Shown: piece after piece, positions 49,648-58,144 of the stretch | How the letters are laid out: every line of letters starts with the position of its first letter | Position numbering within the stretch: position 1 is the stretch's first letter | From: Paenibacillus sp. MMS18-CY102 | GTDB taxonomy: Bacteria > Bacillota > Bacilli > Paenibacillales > Paenibacillaceae | Reading direction: 5' to 3' | DNA: 64,000 nucleotides | Assembly: GCF_009789195.1 (NCBI RefSeq) | Contig: NZ_WSTC01000021.1 | Location: forward strand, 1 to 64,000 | Made by a program: the position numbers and the translations under genes | Notes under the pieces: model-generated | Database searches by the model: none | What the model was told of the DNA's origin: nothing | Seen by the model: the letters and a program-made list of their open reading frames with translations, nothing else

Positions 49648-50412
49648 ATGATGATGAACATTCAACTGATTCGCCATGCGACGCTTGGCATTGAGTATGC
49701 GGGGGTTCGCTTCCTCGTCGATCCTATGTTCAGTGAAGCGGGTGTTAATCCGCCTATTATAAATACGGAGAATGATCGGCGCAATCCGCTTGTCCCGTTG
49801 CCGGGCAAGGTGGATGCGTGGTTCGCGCCCGATGCTATACTCGTGACGCATCTGCATGGCGACCATTGGGACGCGGCGGCGTCAGAGTCATTATCCAAGC
49901 CGGTTCCTTTGTTCTGCCAGCCGGGCGATCAGGAAACGTTCCGTACTGCAGGGTTTCAAAGTGTGATAGAGATTACGGAAGCATCCGTTGCCTACAATGG
50001 CGTAACGTTGACACGCACAGGCGGCCAGCACGGTACAGGCGAGATTGGACAGCGGATGGGGAAAGTGTCGGGCTTTGTCCTGCAAGCAGAGGGCCATCCA
50101 ACCGTGTATATCGCAGGCGACACGATCTGGTGCGATGAGGTGCGTGAAGCGCTGGACCGCTATAAGCCGGATTTAACAATCGTGAATGCAGGCGGGGCGC
50201 GCTTCGTTATCGGGGACCCGATTACGATGGATGCGGATGATGTGGCCGCCGTATGCCGTTATGCACCCCATACGCAAGTTGCTGCTGTCCATATGGACGC
50301 AATTAATCACTGTTTAGTTACACGGCAACAGCTGCGCGAGCGGCTTGCGGCGGAACAATTGCTGGAGAACGTATTGATTCCCGAGGATGGTGAGTGGTTT
50401 GGCGGACGATAA
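49648..50412 (+). CDS. MBL-fold metallo-hydrolase (UlaG-like)
   Basis: Protein of 254 residues (three clustered ATGs at 49648-49656). Metal-binding motif THLHGDHWD (HxHxDH), then YIAGDTIWCDEV and AAVHMDAINHC complete the dinuclear site. It resembles UlaG-type lactonase-like hydrolases that act on small carbohydrate or lactone substrates. Overlaps the next gene by 26 bp. Confidence 0.85.
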   Translation: MMMNIQLIRHATLGIEYAGVRFLVDPMFSEAGVNPPIINTENDRRNPLVPLPGKVDAWFAPDAILVTHLHGDHWDAAASESLSKPVPLFCQPGDQETFRTAGFQSVIEITEASVAYNGVTLTRTGGQHGTGEIGQRMGKVSGFVLQAEGHPTVYIAGDTIWCDEVREALDRYKPDLTIVNAGGARFVIGDPITMDADDVAAVCRYAPHTQVAAVHMDAINHCLVTRQQLRERLAAEQLLENVLIPEDGEWFGGR

Positions 50413-50851
50413 GCGTGGCGATAACCTGGCCGGTGGCATTCTTATCTCAACGGACCCGAGCCTGCTTAACGTCGAGGAAGCTTATGATTATCTTCATAAG
50501 CACATGTACTGGGCTGCCAATCTGCAATTCGATGTGTTTCAGAAGGCAGTGCAACATTCAGCGGTTGTCGTGGCTGCTTATGATATGGAGGCTGATAAAC
50601 GGCTTGCCGGCTTCGCGAGAGTCATCTCGGACCGTGCAACATTCGCTTATTTGGTTGATGTTTTCGTCGTTGCGGAGTACCGGGGGCAGGGCATATCGAA
50701 GCGGATGATGCATACGCTGATGGAGCATCCCGATTTGCAAGGCTTGCGGCGGTTTTTGCTCGTGACGAAGGATGCGCATGGCCTGTACGCCCAGTTTGGG
50801 TTCGAGCCATTGCAGGATGAGGGCAAGTGGATGCACATTTATAAGCCTTAA
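50387..50851 (+). CDS. GNAT family N-acetyltransferase
   Basis: Protein of 154 residues starting inside the end of the metallo-hydrolase gene (ATG 50387; TTG 50399, 8 bases from a GGATGGTGAG stretch, is an alternative). GNAT motif A is plain: YLVDVFVVAEYRGQGISKRMM (cut as VFVVAEYRGQGISKRMM) with the Q/R-x-x-G-x-G/A acetyl-CoA loop, and ends HGLYAQFGFEPL. Acceptor unknown. Coupled to the metallo-hydrolase. Confidence 0.85.
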   Translation: MVSGLADDKRGDNLAGGILISTDPSLLNVEEAYDYLHKHMYWAANLQFDVFQKAVQHSAVVVAAYDMEADKRLAGFARVISDRATFAYLVDVFVVAEYRGQGISKRMMHTLMEHPDLQGLRRFLLVTKDAHGLYAQFGFEPLQDEGKWMHIYKP

Positions 50852-50858
50852 GCTTAAA

Positions 50859-50904
50859 AATGGCTATGAGCGAGCGCCGATTGCGGCGGCTGTTCATAGC
50901 CATT
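50859..50904. terminator. Bidirectional terminator between convergent genes
   Basis: AATGGCTATGA pairs with TCATAGCCATT; the loop carries an inner GCGCCG/CGGCGGC stem. Confidence 0.8.
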
Positions 50905-50910
50905 GCTTCG

Positions 50911-51333
50911 TTACATTTCGCGGCTGATCATGAGCTTATTGCCGTCCGGGTCTTTAATCACGAACCAGTGGCCATGTTCAATTCCGGTAACGAGCTCTAC
51001 GCCGATGGATTTTGCAAATTGCAGTGCCCCCTCCAGGTCATCAGTTGGGAACACGCAAGCGGGCGTCTCGATTGGGGGCGCTCCCTCTGGACGGTCGCCT
51101 CCCCACTTGGGCATCGTATCCAAGATGACTCCCGTGCCTTGCATGGGCAACGGGCAAAGGTGGCCGGCTATAATCGGGCAATCGAGCTCTTGGATGCCGA
51201 GCAGCCGACAGTACCAACTGCGGGCTTTCTCGATGTCACGAACAGGCAAAAACACGCTGCCTACTTTATTTTTAATGGGATTGGCACTGGGCTGCGTTGT
51301 CCGGGCAGTGGAAGCTGGAGATTGTTCGATCAC
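50911..51333 (-). CDS. VOC (glyoxalase/bleomycin-resistance fold) family protein
   Basis: Protein of 140 residues, GTG start after GGGAGGA. VGSVFLPVRDIEKARSWYCRLLG is cut here as VFLPVRDIEKARSWYCRLL; it continues CPLPMQGTGVILDTMP, FPTDDLEGALQFAKSIGVEL and HGHWFVIKDPDGNKLMI. A single VOC module with the usual Glu/His-type metal site partly visible. Substrate unknown. Confidence 0.85.
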   Translation of the reverse strand: MIEQSPASTARTTQPSANPIKNKVGSVFLPVRDIEKARSWYCRLLGIQELDCPIIAGHLCPLPMQGTGVILDTMPKWGGDRPEGAPPIETPACVFPTDDLEGALQFAKSIGVELVTGIEHGHWFVIKDPDGNKLMISREM

Positions 51334-51411
51334 GGTTTTTCCTCCCTTTATGAATGAATTGCGTATACAATTATACTACCAGAAAATAACTGAAATGGGT
51401 GTGGTGTTTGT

Positions 51412-51630
51412 ATGGACATCGCTGTAATAGCCGGTGTGATCAGTATCATCGTTTCCTTTATTGTAGCACTTGTAATGGGGCAAGCTTTTGATGGGGATGC
51501 CGATGGCAGTGTGCTGGCGTTGCTTGGCTTGATCTCGATCCAGTTAAGCGCCATTACAGGAATTTTGGTTAGCCTGTATGCCCGAATTAGGAAAAAGCAA
51601 AAGCAAGATGAGAGAAGAGAGGCAAGATAA
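51412..51630 (+). CDS. Small two-span membrane protein
   Basis: Protein of 72 residues with two membrane helices (about 4-24 and 35-56) joined by an acidic loop (GQAFDGDADGSV) and ended by a strongly basic tail (RIRKKQKQDERREAR). It has its own strong terminator. No family recognised. Confidence 0.6.
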   Translation: MDIAVIAGVISIIVSFIVALVMGQAFDGDADGSVLALLGLISIQLSAITGILVSLYARIRKKQKQDERREAR

Positions 51631-51636
51631 CAGCGT

Positions 51637-51680
51637 GGTTCCGCTTGGCAGGCATGGATGCCTGGAGCGGGACTTTTTTT
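51637..51680 (+). terminator. Rho-independent terminator
   Basis: GTTCCGCTTGGCAGGCAT pairs imperfectly with ATGCCTGGAGCGGGAC and runs into T7. Confidence 0.85.
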
Positions 51681-51683
51681 ACA

Positions 51684-51718
51684 ATAAAAAAACCTTCGGT
51701 GCCGTATCCGAAGGTTTA
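51684..51718 (-). terminator. Rho-independent terminator
   Basis: AAACCTTCGG and CCGAAGGTTT arms with an A-run on the plus strand (T-run on the minus strand) end the GntR gene. Confidence 0.85.
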
Positions 51719-51733
51719 CGGAACGATTATATT

Positions 51734-52384
51734 TTAAGAAGAATAGCCATTGCGGAGCAGGTCCTCGCGAATGTTTTGCGTGTATTGCATGATGATGGTT
51801 TTCGCCTCTTGGTAGTTTCCTGCTTCCAGCTTTTTATAAATCTCCTCGTATAGTTGGCGGCCGGTGTAGGGGCGATTGGAGCCTTTGGTCAGGCGGTAGG
51901 TGACGACGTAGAACAGCAGCTTGTCTTTGTACAGGTTGAACGTCTCGATAATAAAACGATTCTGAACCGCTGCAAGCAGTGTGTGCATAAACATTAGGCC
52001 ATGCTCGTAATAAACACGGTACTGCTGCTGTTCGCTTGCGAGCACCATTTGGCCATAATGATGGCGCAGCGTGTCCAGATCAAGTTCATAGGACTCGTTG
52101 TCCATACGATCAAGCGCGTACGAATACAGTGCACTTAACAGGTCAAATATATCGTATAAATCTTTGATGTCGACACCTTTGACAAGAATGCCCCGTTTGT
52201 AAAGCGTCTGTACGAAGCCTTCCTTCTCAAGCAGGGAAATCGCAGCCCGGATGGGCGTTCTGCTCATGCCAAGCTTGCTCGCCAGATCGGTTTCAGAGAA
52301 GAGATCGCCGGGGAGATAGGCGCCATTAAGCAGCTGTTGGCGAATGGATTGGTAAGCGACATCAACGAGTGGCAAATCGGACAT
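51734..52384 (-). CDS. GntR family transcriptional regulator (FadR/FCD subfamily)
   Basis: Protein of 216 residues. N-terminal winged helix: VAYQSIRQQLLNGAYLPGDLF, cut, SETDLASKLGMSRTPIRAAISLLEKEGFV in pieces. The all-helical C-terminal FCD domain binds an organic acid and usually a metal. It is divergent from the MFS efflux gene across 198 bp and may control it, though the TetR gene downstream of the MFS gene is the more usual regulator. Confidence 0.85.
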   Translation of the reverse strand: MSDLPLVDVAYQSIRQQLLNGAYLPGDLFSETDLASKLGMSRTPIRAAISLLEKEGFVQTLYKRGILVKGVDIKDLYDIFDLLSALYSYALDRMDNESYELDLDTLRHHYGQMVLASEQQQYRVYYEHGLMFMHTLLAAVQNRFIIETFNLYKDKLLFYVVTYRLTKGSNRPYTGRQLYEEIYKKLEAGNYQEAKTIIMQYTQNIREDLLRNGYSS

Positions 52385-52518
52385 AAGAATGTAGCTCCTC
52401 TATTGAATTTAGAACAGGTGAAGCATGTAATACCACATAGTATATAGGGAATTACCAATGATTAGCAATAAAGAGAAGGTCCCATTCAGGCAGTGGGTAA
52501 TATGAATGTTTATTCTAT

Positions 52519-52545
52519 TTGACAGTGACTATCATTTTGTATACA
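52519..52545 (+). promoter_or_regulatory. Promoter-like pair before the MFS transporter
   Basis: TTGACA (52519-52524) and TATACA (52540-52545), spaced by 15 bp, which is short for a strong sigma-A promoter and typical of promoters that need or exclude a regulator. Confidence 0.4.
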
Positions 52546-52582
52546 CTTCCATTATGGAAATAAAACGATGGAGGTTATGGCG

Positions 52583-54118
52583 TTGGATAAAAAGAACAAC
52601 AGGAAGCTTATCGTTCTCGGCTTGATCATTGGCATTATTTTTTCCGAGCTAGACGAGACAGTGGTCAGCACGGCTATGCCGACGATTATCCGCGACCTGA
52701 ACGGGCTGTCGCTGTATGGCTGGGTGGCGGGCATCTACATGCTGACGATGACGTCGTTCATGCCGATTCTCGGCAAGCTGGCGGATTTGTATGGGCGCAA
52801 GAAGATTTATTTGCTAAGCATGGGGCTGTTTATTGCAGGTTCGGTTATTAGCGGGTTTGCAACATCGATGCCTGTGCTTTTATTTGGCCGGGGCATACAA
52901 GGGATCGGCGCAGGCGGGCTGATGCCGCTTGCCATGGTCATATTCGGGGACTTATTCACCGTAGAGGAACGCGCCAAGACGCAGGGCGTATTCGGCGCAA
53001 TCTTCTTTATTCCGCAGCTGCTAGGCCCGCTGATCGGGGGCTATTTGACAGAGCATATTTCGTGGCATTGGATCTTCTGGGTCAACATTCCGGTGGGCGT
53101 GCTGGCAGCGGCCGTATTATCTGCGGGCTTGACGGAGTCCAAGGGGAACAAGGATGCAAGCATCGACTGGGCAGGCGCTTTGCTGTTGGTAGCAGCCATA
53201 GTATCGCTGTTGATTACGCCAGTGCTGCATGAGACGGAGCATTACGCATGGAACTCCGGAGTTCTGATCTCGTTGTGGGTGCTTGGTGCTGTCTTGCTTG
53301 TCCTATTTGTACTCGTGGAGCGTAAGGCGAAGGAACCGATTCTCCCGATGCATTTGTTTAAGAACCATACGTTTGTGGTGTTATCTTTGATTGTATTCAC
53401 GCTCGTTATTGGCATTATGGGATCGTTCGCGTCGTTCCCGTTCTTTGCACAAAACGTACTAGACCTGTCGCCAATCGCTTCCGGTTATATCACGTTGCCG
53501 CTAATGGTTGGCGCGATCGGGGCGAGCATCGTGTCCGGGCGGTTAATGACGAAGATTCCTTATCGGACGATCTTTATCGTGTCCATGCTGCTGCCGGCAA
53601 TTGCGTTCTTCTTGTTGGCAGGGATCGACGCGCATACGCAAATTTATGTGATCTGCATCTATTTTGTAATCCTTGGGCTCGGTTTCGGGGTGTTGTTCAA
53701 CAACAACCTGATTGTGCAAGAGTCCGTGGCCAAAGAAAACAGCGGCATCGCATTGACGTCAGTCACCTTGTTCCAGTCGTTTGGCTTAACAATTGGCGTG
53801 AGCATATTCGGCAGCCTGCTTGCTTCTAACATCACGTCGGGCATTGGGAAGCTGGCTAGCACGCTGCCTGCCGAAACGGCGGGCCAGCTTGGCGAATCCG
53901 CACAGGGCGGCATTCCAGCAGGGCTTGATTCTTCCTTGGTAGAGCAAATCAAAACGATATTCGCTGATGCGTTCCAGAATCTCTATTGGGTATCCTTCGT
54001 CTTCGCTCTTATTGTCGTGGGCATCTGCTTCTTCTTGAAACGGGAGGTGCTGTCCACCAAGTCCGAGGAGAACGAAGCTGGTGCAGCAGCGATATCTCTC
54101 GATAAGGGAGGCCATTAG
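52583..54118 (+). CDS. MFS multidrug efflux transporter, DHA2 (14-TMS) family
   Basis: Protein of 511 residues from a TTG at 52583, 7-8 bases after GGAGGT; ATGs at 52568 and 52577 lie in or against the ribosome site. Fourteen spans with DHA2 motifs: LDETVVSTAMPTI in span 1, GKLADLYGRKKIYL in the 2-3 loop (motif A), GRGIQGIGAGGLMPLAM, and GPLIGGYL motif C. A drug/proton antiporter of the EmrB/QacA class; substrate unknown. Its stop overlaps the start of a TetR gene by one base. Confidence 0.9.
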   Translation: MDKKNNRKLIVLGLIIGIIFSELDETVVSTAMPTIIRDLNGLSLYGWVAGIYMLTMTSFMPILGKLADLYGRKKIYLLSMGLFIAGSVISGFATSMPVLLFGRGIQGIGAGGLMPLAMVIFGDLFTVEERAKTQGVFGAIFFIPQLLGPLIGGYLTEHISWHWIFWVNIPVGVLAAAVLSAGLTESKGNKDASIDWAGALLLVAAIVSLLITPVLHETEHYAWNSGVLISLWVLGAVLLVLFVLVERKAKEPILPMHLFKNHTFVVLSLIVFTLVIGIMGSFASFPFFAQNVLDLSPIASGYITLPLMVGAIGASIVSGRLMTKIPYRTIFIVSMLLPAIAFFLLAGIDAHTQIYVICIYFVILGLGFGVLFNNNLIVQESVAKENSGIALTSVTLFQSFGLTIGVSIFGSLLASNITSGIGKLASTLPAETAGQLGESAQGGIPAGLDSSLVEQIKTIFADAFQNLYWVSFVFALIVVGICFFLKREVLSTKSEENEAGAAAISLDKGGH

Positions 54119-54747
54119 TGGCCGCAGAGCAGTCTGGGAAGCCTGAACCGGCGAAGCTTGGACTGCGTGAGAAGAAGAAGCAGAAGACGCGGATGACGTT
54201 GCAGCATCAAGCGATGAGGCTGTTTCGGGAGCAAGGGTACCATGCAACGACGATTGAGCAGATTGCCGAAGCGAGCGAGATTTCGCCGAGCACGTTTTTT
54301 CGGTATTTTGCGACGAAGGAAGCGTTGGTGCTGGAGGACGAGTATGACCCGATATTAGTGAAAGTTTTTCGGGAGCAGCTAGTTGGGTTGAACCCGATTC
54401 AAGCGATGCGGGCGACGATTCGCGAAATCTTCTCTTCCTTAAGGGAAGAGGAACGGGCTGCGCTCCATGACAGGATGACGCTGAGCATTTCTGTCCCTGA
54501 GCTGCGTGCCGCTTCGTTAATCCAGATGAATGAGTCGTTGCAGCTGATCGCGGATCTCGTTGCCGAGCGCTTAAATCGCCCGCGCGATGACTTCGAAGTA
54601 TTCACCTTCGCAGGCTCCGTGTTCGGCGTCGTGATGGCGGGCCAGCTCTACTGCTTGAACCACCCAGAGGCTGATTTCTTTACTACAATCGATCGCATGC
54701 TCGGGCATCTAGAGGGCGGGCTTCCGTTGATGGGGCAGCTCGAGTAA
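54118..54747 (+). CDS. TetR family transcriptional regulator
   Basis: Protein of 209 residues, GTG start overlapping the transporter stop (TAGTG). The N-terminal HTH is typical (REQGYHATTIEQIAEASEISPSTFFRYFATKE in pieces). The C-terminal domain has the MftR-like helices that bind hydrophobic drugs. As the second gene of the efflux operon it is expected to repress the MFS promoter and respond to the exported compound. Confidence 0.9.
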   Translation: MAAEQSGKPEPAKLGLREKKKQKTRMTLQHQAMRLFREQGYHATTIEQIAEASEISPSTFFRYFATKEALVLEDEYDPILVKVFREQLVGLNPIQAMRATIREIFSSLREEERAALHDRMTLSISVPELRAASLIQMNESLQLIADLVAERLNRPRDDFEVFTFAGSVFGVVMAGQLYCLNHPEADFFTTIDRMLGHLEGGLPLMGQLE

Positions 54748-54783
54748 GCAACGCGGCTGGTCCGGCGTGCGAAGTAGTGTCGC

Positions 54784-54929
54784 CCATTGCAGAATGTGCA
54801 ATGAGAAAGGCGCGAAAAGCTCTAATTTGTCTAAAAAGCGCGATGTGCACCAGTTGGCATTGTATAGAATGCAATGGGAAGGTACGCAGAGGCTGGTGGA
54901 TGGAGGGGTCATTGTACAAATTGCAATGG
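54784..54929. repeat. Three 21-bp palindromes of the CATTGYA-N5-TRCAATG family
   Basis: Copies at 54784-54804, 54857-54877 and 54909-54929, each 8+5+8 with the arms described at 24837-25044 and different 5-base centres (GAATG, TAGAA, CAAAT). The 457-bp gap 54748-55204 otherwise holds only the terminator at 55065. Confidence 0.75.
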
Positions 54930-55064
54930 GAGCTCCGTGGCCGGGGTGACATGCGATGAGGCTCGCCATTAAATTCATAGTGTGCTCATGCGCTTTATCC
55001 GATGGAAAGGGTGTAGCGTTCTAAAGCGAAGCCACAAGGGTTGAAAGAAATAGCGCTAGGACAG

Positions 55065-55092
55065 AAGGCAGCCATGAAGGCTGCCTTTTGCT
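55065..55092 (+). terminator. Rho-independent terminator
   Basis: AAGGCAGCC-ATGAA-GGCTGCCTT with TTTTG, 320 bp after the TetR gene. Confidence 0.8.
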
Positions 55093-55204
55093 GCGTTACA
55101 TACGGCAAGCACGCCAGATTTGACGAGAGGCGGCAAGCGCTAATGCACCACACAACTCCTCATGTACGATGGGGAGACACGTGCTGGCAGAGCCAACAGG
55201 CTAC

Positions 55205-56068
55205 TTAGTAACGGTCCATAATCAGCTGCGTTTTGAGCGAATCCTGCGCAAGGAACCAGCCTTTATTTTGCAAATACGCAATCAGTTCATCATGCTTCGA
55301 GGAAGCAGTGGTTGCGCTTGCCGTTTTGAACGAGGCTTCGACGACATATTCCGTACCCGTGCCTGCTGCGTTCAAGATCGGCCATACTTCGATATACAGC
55401 TGCAGTCCGCTCCACGTGCCGATGGAACGTTTGGCAAGGACGGGACCGTAATAGCGGGAGGTTTGCAGCATGCTGGTGCCCCAGCCGCTATAGAGCCAAT
55501 TGTTGAATTTGTCAGGCGCGTTATTGACCATTAGGCTTCTTGCATCCGATAGTGATGGCAGATCCATGCCGCTGTAGCCAGATTTGCTGCCGCTTTTGGT
55601 TCGGGTAATGCTTAGTGTCTTGTTCTGGTAGCCCCATTCGACTTGCGCTTCGTAATTCGTATCGCCGGAATCAAAGCCTTCGTTGTTCGCTTGTGTTAAT
55701 GCAGCAGTAATATCGCCGTTAGCAATTGCGTAGCGTTTCTTATAGCTCAGTTCGAAGTCGGATTCGCCTTCCATCTTGCGGATTCGGGTGCTCCATCCGT
55801 TCGAGTAGATGTTCTTGGCGTTCGTGTCGAGAAATGCGACGTTCATCTTGGTAACGGTAGTGGGCATTGAGAAGGTTGTCAGTACAGTGCTCGTTAGCTT
55901 AAAGTCCGAGCCCAGCACGGCACTCGGGTTCATCAGAAGTTTGACTTCATAATCGGGTACCATGTTCGATGCGGCGTGTGCCGTGGCGGGCTGGAAGCCT
56001 GCGCCGGAGAGGAGGGCGGTACCTAGTGTAGCGACGAGTGTGGCGGTGGTGAGCAAGCGTTTGAGCAT
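55205..56068 (-). CDS. Secreted CYTH-like (triphosphate tunnel fold) protein
   Basis: Protein of 287 residues with a signal peptide ending ATAHAAS (about 34). The mature part has CYTH-like elements in order: YEVKLLMNPSAV (position of the ExExK motif), the strand FKLTSTVLTTFSMP, YSNGWSTRIRKMEGESDFELSYKKR (cut) matching the basic RxRK and ELTxK strands, and a later WSGLQLYIEVWPI. CYTH enzymes are normally cytosolic triphosphatases or adenylyl cyclases, so an exported one is unusual; catalytic residues are only partly recognisable. Single-gene unit. Confidence 0.55.
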   Translation of the reverse strand: MLKRLLTTATLVATLGTALLSGAGFQPATAHAASNMVPDYEVKLLMNPSAVLGSDFKLTSTVLTTFSMPTTVTKMNVAFLDTNAKNIYSNGWSTRIRKMEGESDFELSYKKRYAIANGDITAALTQANNEGFDSGDTNYEAQVEWGYQNKTLSITRTKSGSKSGYSGMDLPSLSDARSLMVNNAPDKFNNWLYSGWGTSMLQTSRYYGPVLAKRSIGTWSGLQLYIEVWPILNAAGTGTEYVVEASFKTASATTASSKHDELIAYLQNKGWFLAQDSLKTQLIMDRY

Positions 56069-56188
56069 AACGTAATAAACTCCCTTTCGCTTAAGAAATT
56101 AGATTTCCTACGTAGCGTAAGGGGAGAATGTTAGCGAATCATTAGGGACAGCTATAGTGTTTGTAAATCGAAAACAGGCGGAGTAGCC

Positions 56189-56461
56189 TTATACGCTTAA
56201 TCCTAATTTCGCTATTAGAAAATCACCATGTTCGATTTTCATCGTATTCTTCTCTTGATTAAAATGCCAGCCTTGTTCGATGGCATATTTAATTAAAAGT
56301 TCACAGTTTTTCGGTTTATGATAATTAAAGTGCCAACTGCCTTGCCATGTGAAAACCACTTCAAATAACGAATTTTTTAATGAATATACTCTAAGGCTAA
56401 CAAATTCATTGCTAGGTATTTCATTAATGATGCAACGGAATAAGGAACCATTGACCATCAT
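56189..56461 (-). CDS. Hypothetical protein, start displaced by a poly(A) tract
   Basis: Frame of 90 residues from ATG 56461, which has no ribosome site. A TTG at 56493 with AAGGTGA in front would read MKPFRKTTKKK and then hit TGA because the A-run is nine bases; with ten A it would continue into this frame to give about 101 residues. The rest is Trp/Phe-rich (EVVFTWQGSWHFNYHKPKN). No family recognised. Third gene of a minus-strand trio. Confidence 0.5.
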   Translation of the reverse strand: MMVNGSLFRCIINEIPSNEFVSLRVYSLKNSLFEVVFTWQGSWHFNYHKPKNCELLIKYAIEQGWHFNQEKNTMKIEHGDFLIAKLGLSV

Positions 56462-56522
56462 TTTTTTTTAGTTGTTTTACGAAATGGTTTCAATTAATCA
56501 CCTTCATAATAAAGTCGAGTTG

Positions 56523-56864
56523 TCATTCGTCCCAGTCGATTTCCTCACATTTATTAAATATAGTTTCAAAGTCACTTTTAATTATTAGATGTTTTATTAC
56601 TTCCTCAATGCGGTTACGGCTACATTCATCCACCAGAATCATGTCACTTCCCCAAAAATAATGCCCATGCAGGCATTCACCAGTATGTTTGTTTTTTTCA
56701 GCTAGTGTTTGTATGTTTCTATAGGTGAAGAAGGAAGCAATCCACCGTGCGCCATCTTCAAAAGTAACGATGGCATTTGTATTATCATCATGGATGTTCC
56801 ATTCTCCTTCTGCCCATTGTTCAGCCTCAATCCAAATGGAATACGGCATTTTTTGCATAAACAA
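56523..56864 (-). CDS. Hypothetical acidic protein
   Basis: Protein of 113 residues from a TTG at 56864, 9 bases after AGGAGGG. Trp-rich N-terminus (SIWIEAEQWAEGEWNIHDDN), a FEDGARWIASFFTYRNI strand pair, and an acidic end. Size, acidity and Trp content recall small immunity proteins, but no toxin is nearby. The 56189 gene follows after 29-61 bp. Confidence 0.55.
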   Translation of the reverse strand: MFMQKMPYSIWIEAEQWAEGEWNIHDDNTNAIVTFEDGARWIASFFTYRNIQTLAEKNKHTGECLHGHYFWGSDMILVDECSRNRIEEVIKHLIIKSDFETIFNKCEEIDWDE

Positions 56865-56878
56865 CTCTATGTGCCCTC

Positions 56879-57187
56879 CTATTCTTCGCTCAGCTCATGC
56901 AGTTCAAAAGCATGCACATACTGCGCAATGATATCTTCGACCGCTTTAAGCTCTCCGCTTATGGCTTGGTGAATGGCTTGCAGACCCGTGTCCTGTAGCT
57001 GCTTGCGCAAGGTGTCGCGTTTTACGGCCAGCATTTCGTGAAACGCCAGTGCTCGCCCGCGCCGGAAGGTTTGGGCTGCCAGGCGCCCCTCGCGTCCGCC
57101 GTGGCCTCCGCGCCTGCGGTGCTCGCTGTCACGTTCGTTGCCATTTGGCAAAGCGGAGCTTGTTTCGTTGGATTCATTTTGGCTCAT
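56879..57187 (-). CDS. Hypothetical protein with Arg/Gly-rich N-terminus and C-terminal helices
   Basis: Protein of 102 residues; GGAGGCGA precedes the ATG. Residues 22-45 are Arg/Gly/His-rich (EHRRRGGHGGREGRLAAQTF), then two amphipathic helices (LAFHEMLAVKRDTLRKQL and SGELKAVEDIIAQYVHAFEL). I have seen the C-terminal pattern in uncharacterised Paenibacillus proteins but cannot name it. First gene of the trio. Confidence 0.55.
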   Translation of the reverse strand: MSQNESNETSSALPNGNERDSEHRRRGGHGGREGRLAAQTFRRGRALAFHEMLAVKRDTLRKQLQDTGLQAIHQAISGELKAVEDIIAQYVHAFELHELSEE

Positions 57188-57347
57188 CGAATCGCCTCCT
57201 TATTATTGTATACAAAAGTATACACTTGGCGTATGCAAATGCATACAACCAATATTTCTCTTTTGGGAAATTATAGTTGCTATTTGGTTCGTAAAATGGC
57301 ATTTTTAATAGACATGAGAGAGTCACCTAATGAGAGGGGAACAGAAC

Positions 57348-58070
57348 ATGGGCCAAATTAAACTTATTCTATTTGATCTCGATGATACGCTTGTTCACTT
57401 TGATGATTATTGGGAGACGAGCATGAAGGAAGCTTTTGCGAAGCATGATTTTACGAGAGCGATGGATACGAATCGCGTATACGAGATTTTCCGTGAAATC
57501 GATCTTCGTCTCGTGCAGCAGCTTGATTCCCAGCAGATTACGATTGAGCAATTTCGAATTAGGCGGTTTGTTGAATGCATGGAGCAAGTGGGCGAAGTGG
57601 TTGACGAGGCAACCGCAATTGACTTTGAACTGTTCTACCAGTCGATTGCGAAGAAAAATATGAAGCCAAACGAAGCAGTCAATAAGCTCATTGGGGAGCT
57701 ACAACGTGAGTATCGCGTAGGGGCATTGACCAACGGAAGCGAGGGCTGGCAGTTGGATAAGCTGGAGGCGATCGGGCTCAACGAGGTCATCTCGGAAGAG
57801 ACGTTGTTTATATCCGGCAGGATCGGGCATGAGAAGCCGAGCCCCGAAATTTATATTCATGTTGTGCAAACGGCCGGCGTTCAACCAGATGAGGTACTTG
57901 TCGTCGGTGATTCCTGGGCCAATGATGTGGCGGGTCCAATTGGGCAAGGGATGCAGGCGGTTTGGATGAATAAAAAACAGCAGAAAGCGCCCACTGGCCC
58001 TTCCGCACCGCAGCCGCTGGCGGTCATTACTGATTTGGAGGAGCTTCGCGGGCTGTTATTGTTGCCTTAG
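57348..58070 (+). CDS. HAD family hydrolase, YjjG/YfnB-like nucleotidase
   Basis: Protein of 240 residues; GAGGGGA precedes the ATG at 57348. Motifs FDLDDTLVHFDDYW, GALTNGSEGWQLDKL, Lys in GHEKPSPEIYI and VVGDSWANDVAG define subclass IA; DDTL in motif I and the helical cap are typical of house-cleaning pyrimidine nucleotidases. Cytosolic. Single-gene unit. Confidence 0.85.
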   Translation: MGQIKLILFDLDDTLVHFDDYWETSMKEAFAKHDFTRAMDTNRVYEIFREIDLRLVQQLDSQQITIEQFRIRRFVECMEQVGEVVDEATAIDFELFYQSIAKKNMKPNEAVNKLIGELQREYRVGALTNGSEGWQLDKLEAIGLNEVISEETLFISGRIGHEKPSPEIYIHVVQTAGVQPDEVLVVGDSWANDVAGPIGQGMQAVWMNKKQQKAPTGPSAPQPLAVITDLEELRGLLLLP

Positions 58071-58088
58071 TCACGATATATAACTCGA

Positions 58089-58128
58089 AAAAGCTGTCTC
58101 ATCTGACGATGAGGCAGCTTTCTTTTGT
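58089..58128 (+). terminator. Rho-independent terminator
   Basis: AAAGCTGTCTC pairs with GAGGCAGCTTT and is followed by TCTTTTG. Confidence 0.8.
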
Positions 58129-58144
58129 CATTCTCACCAACGAA

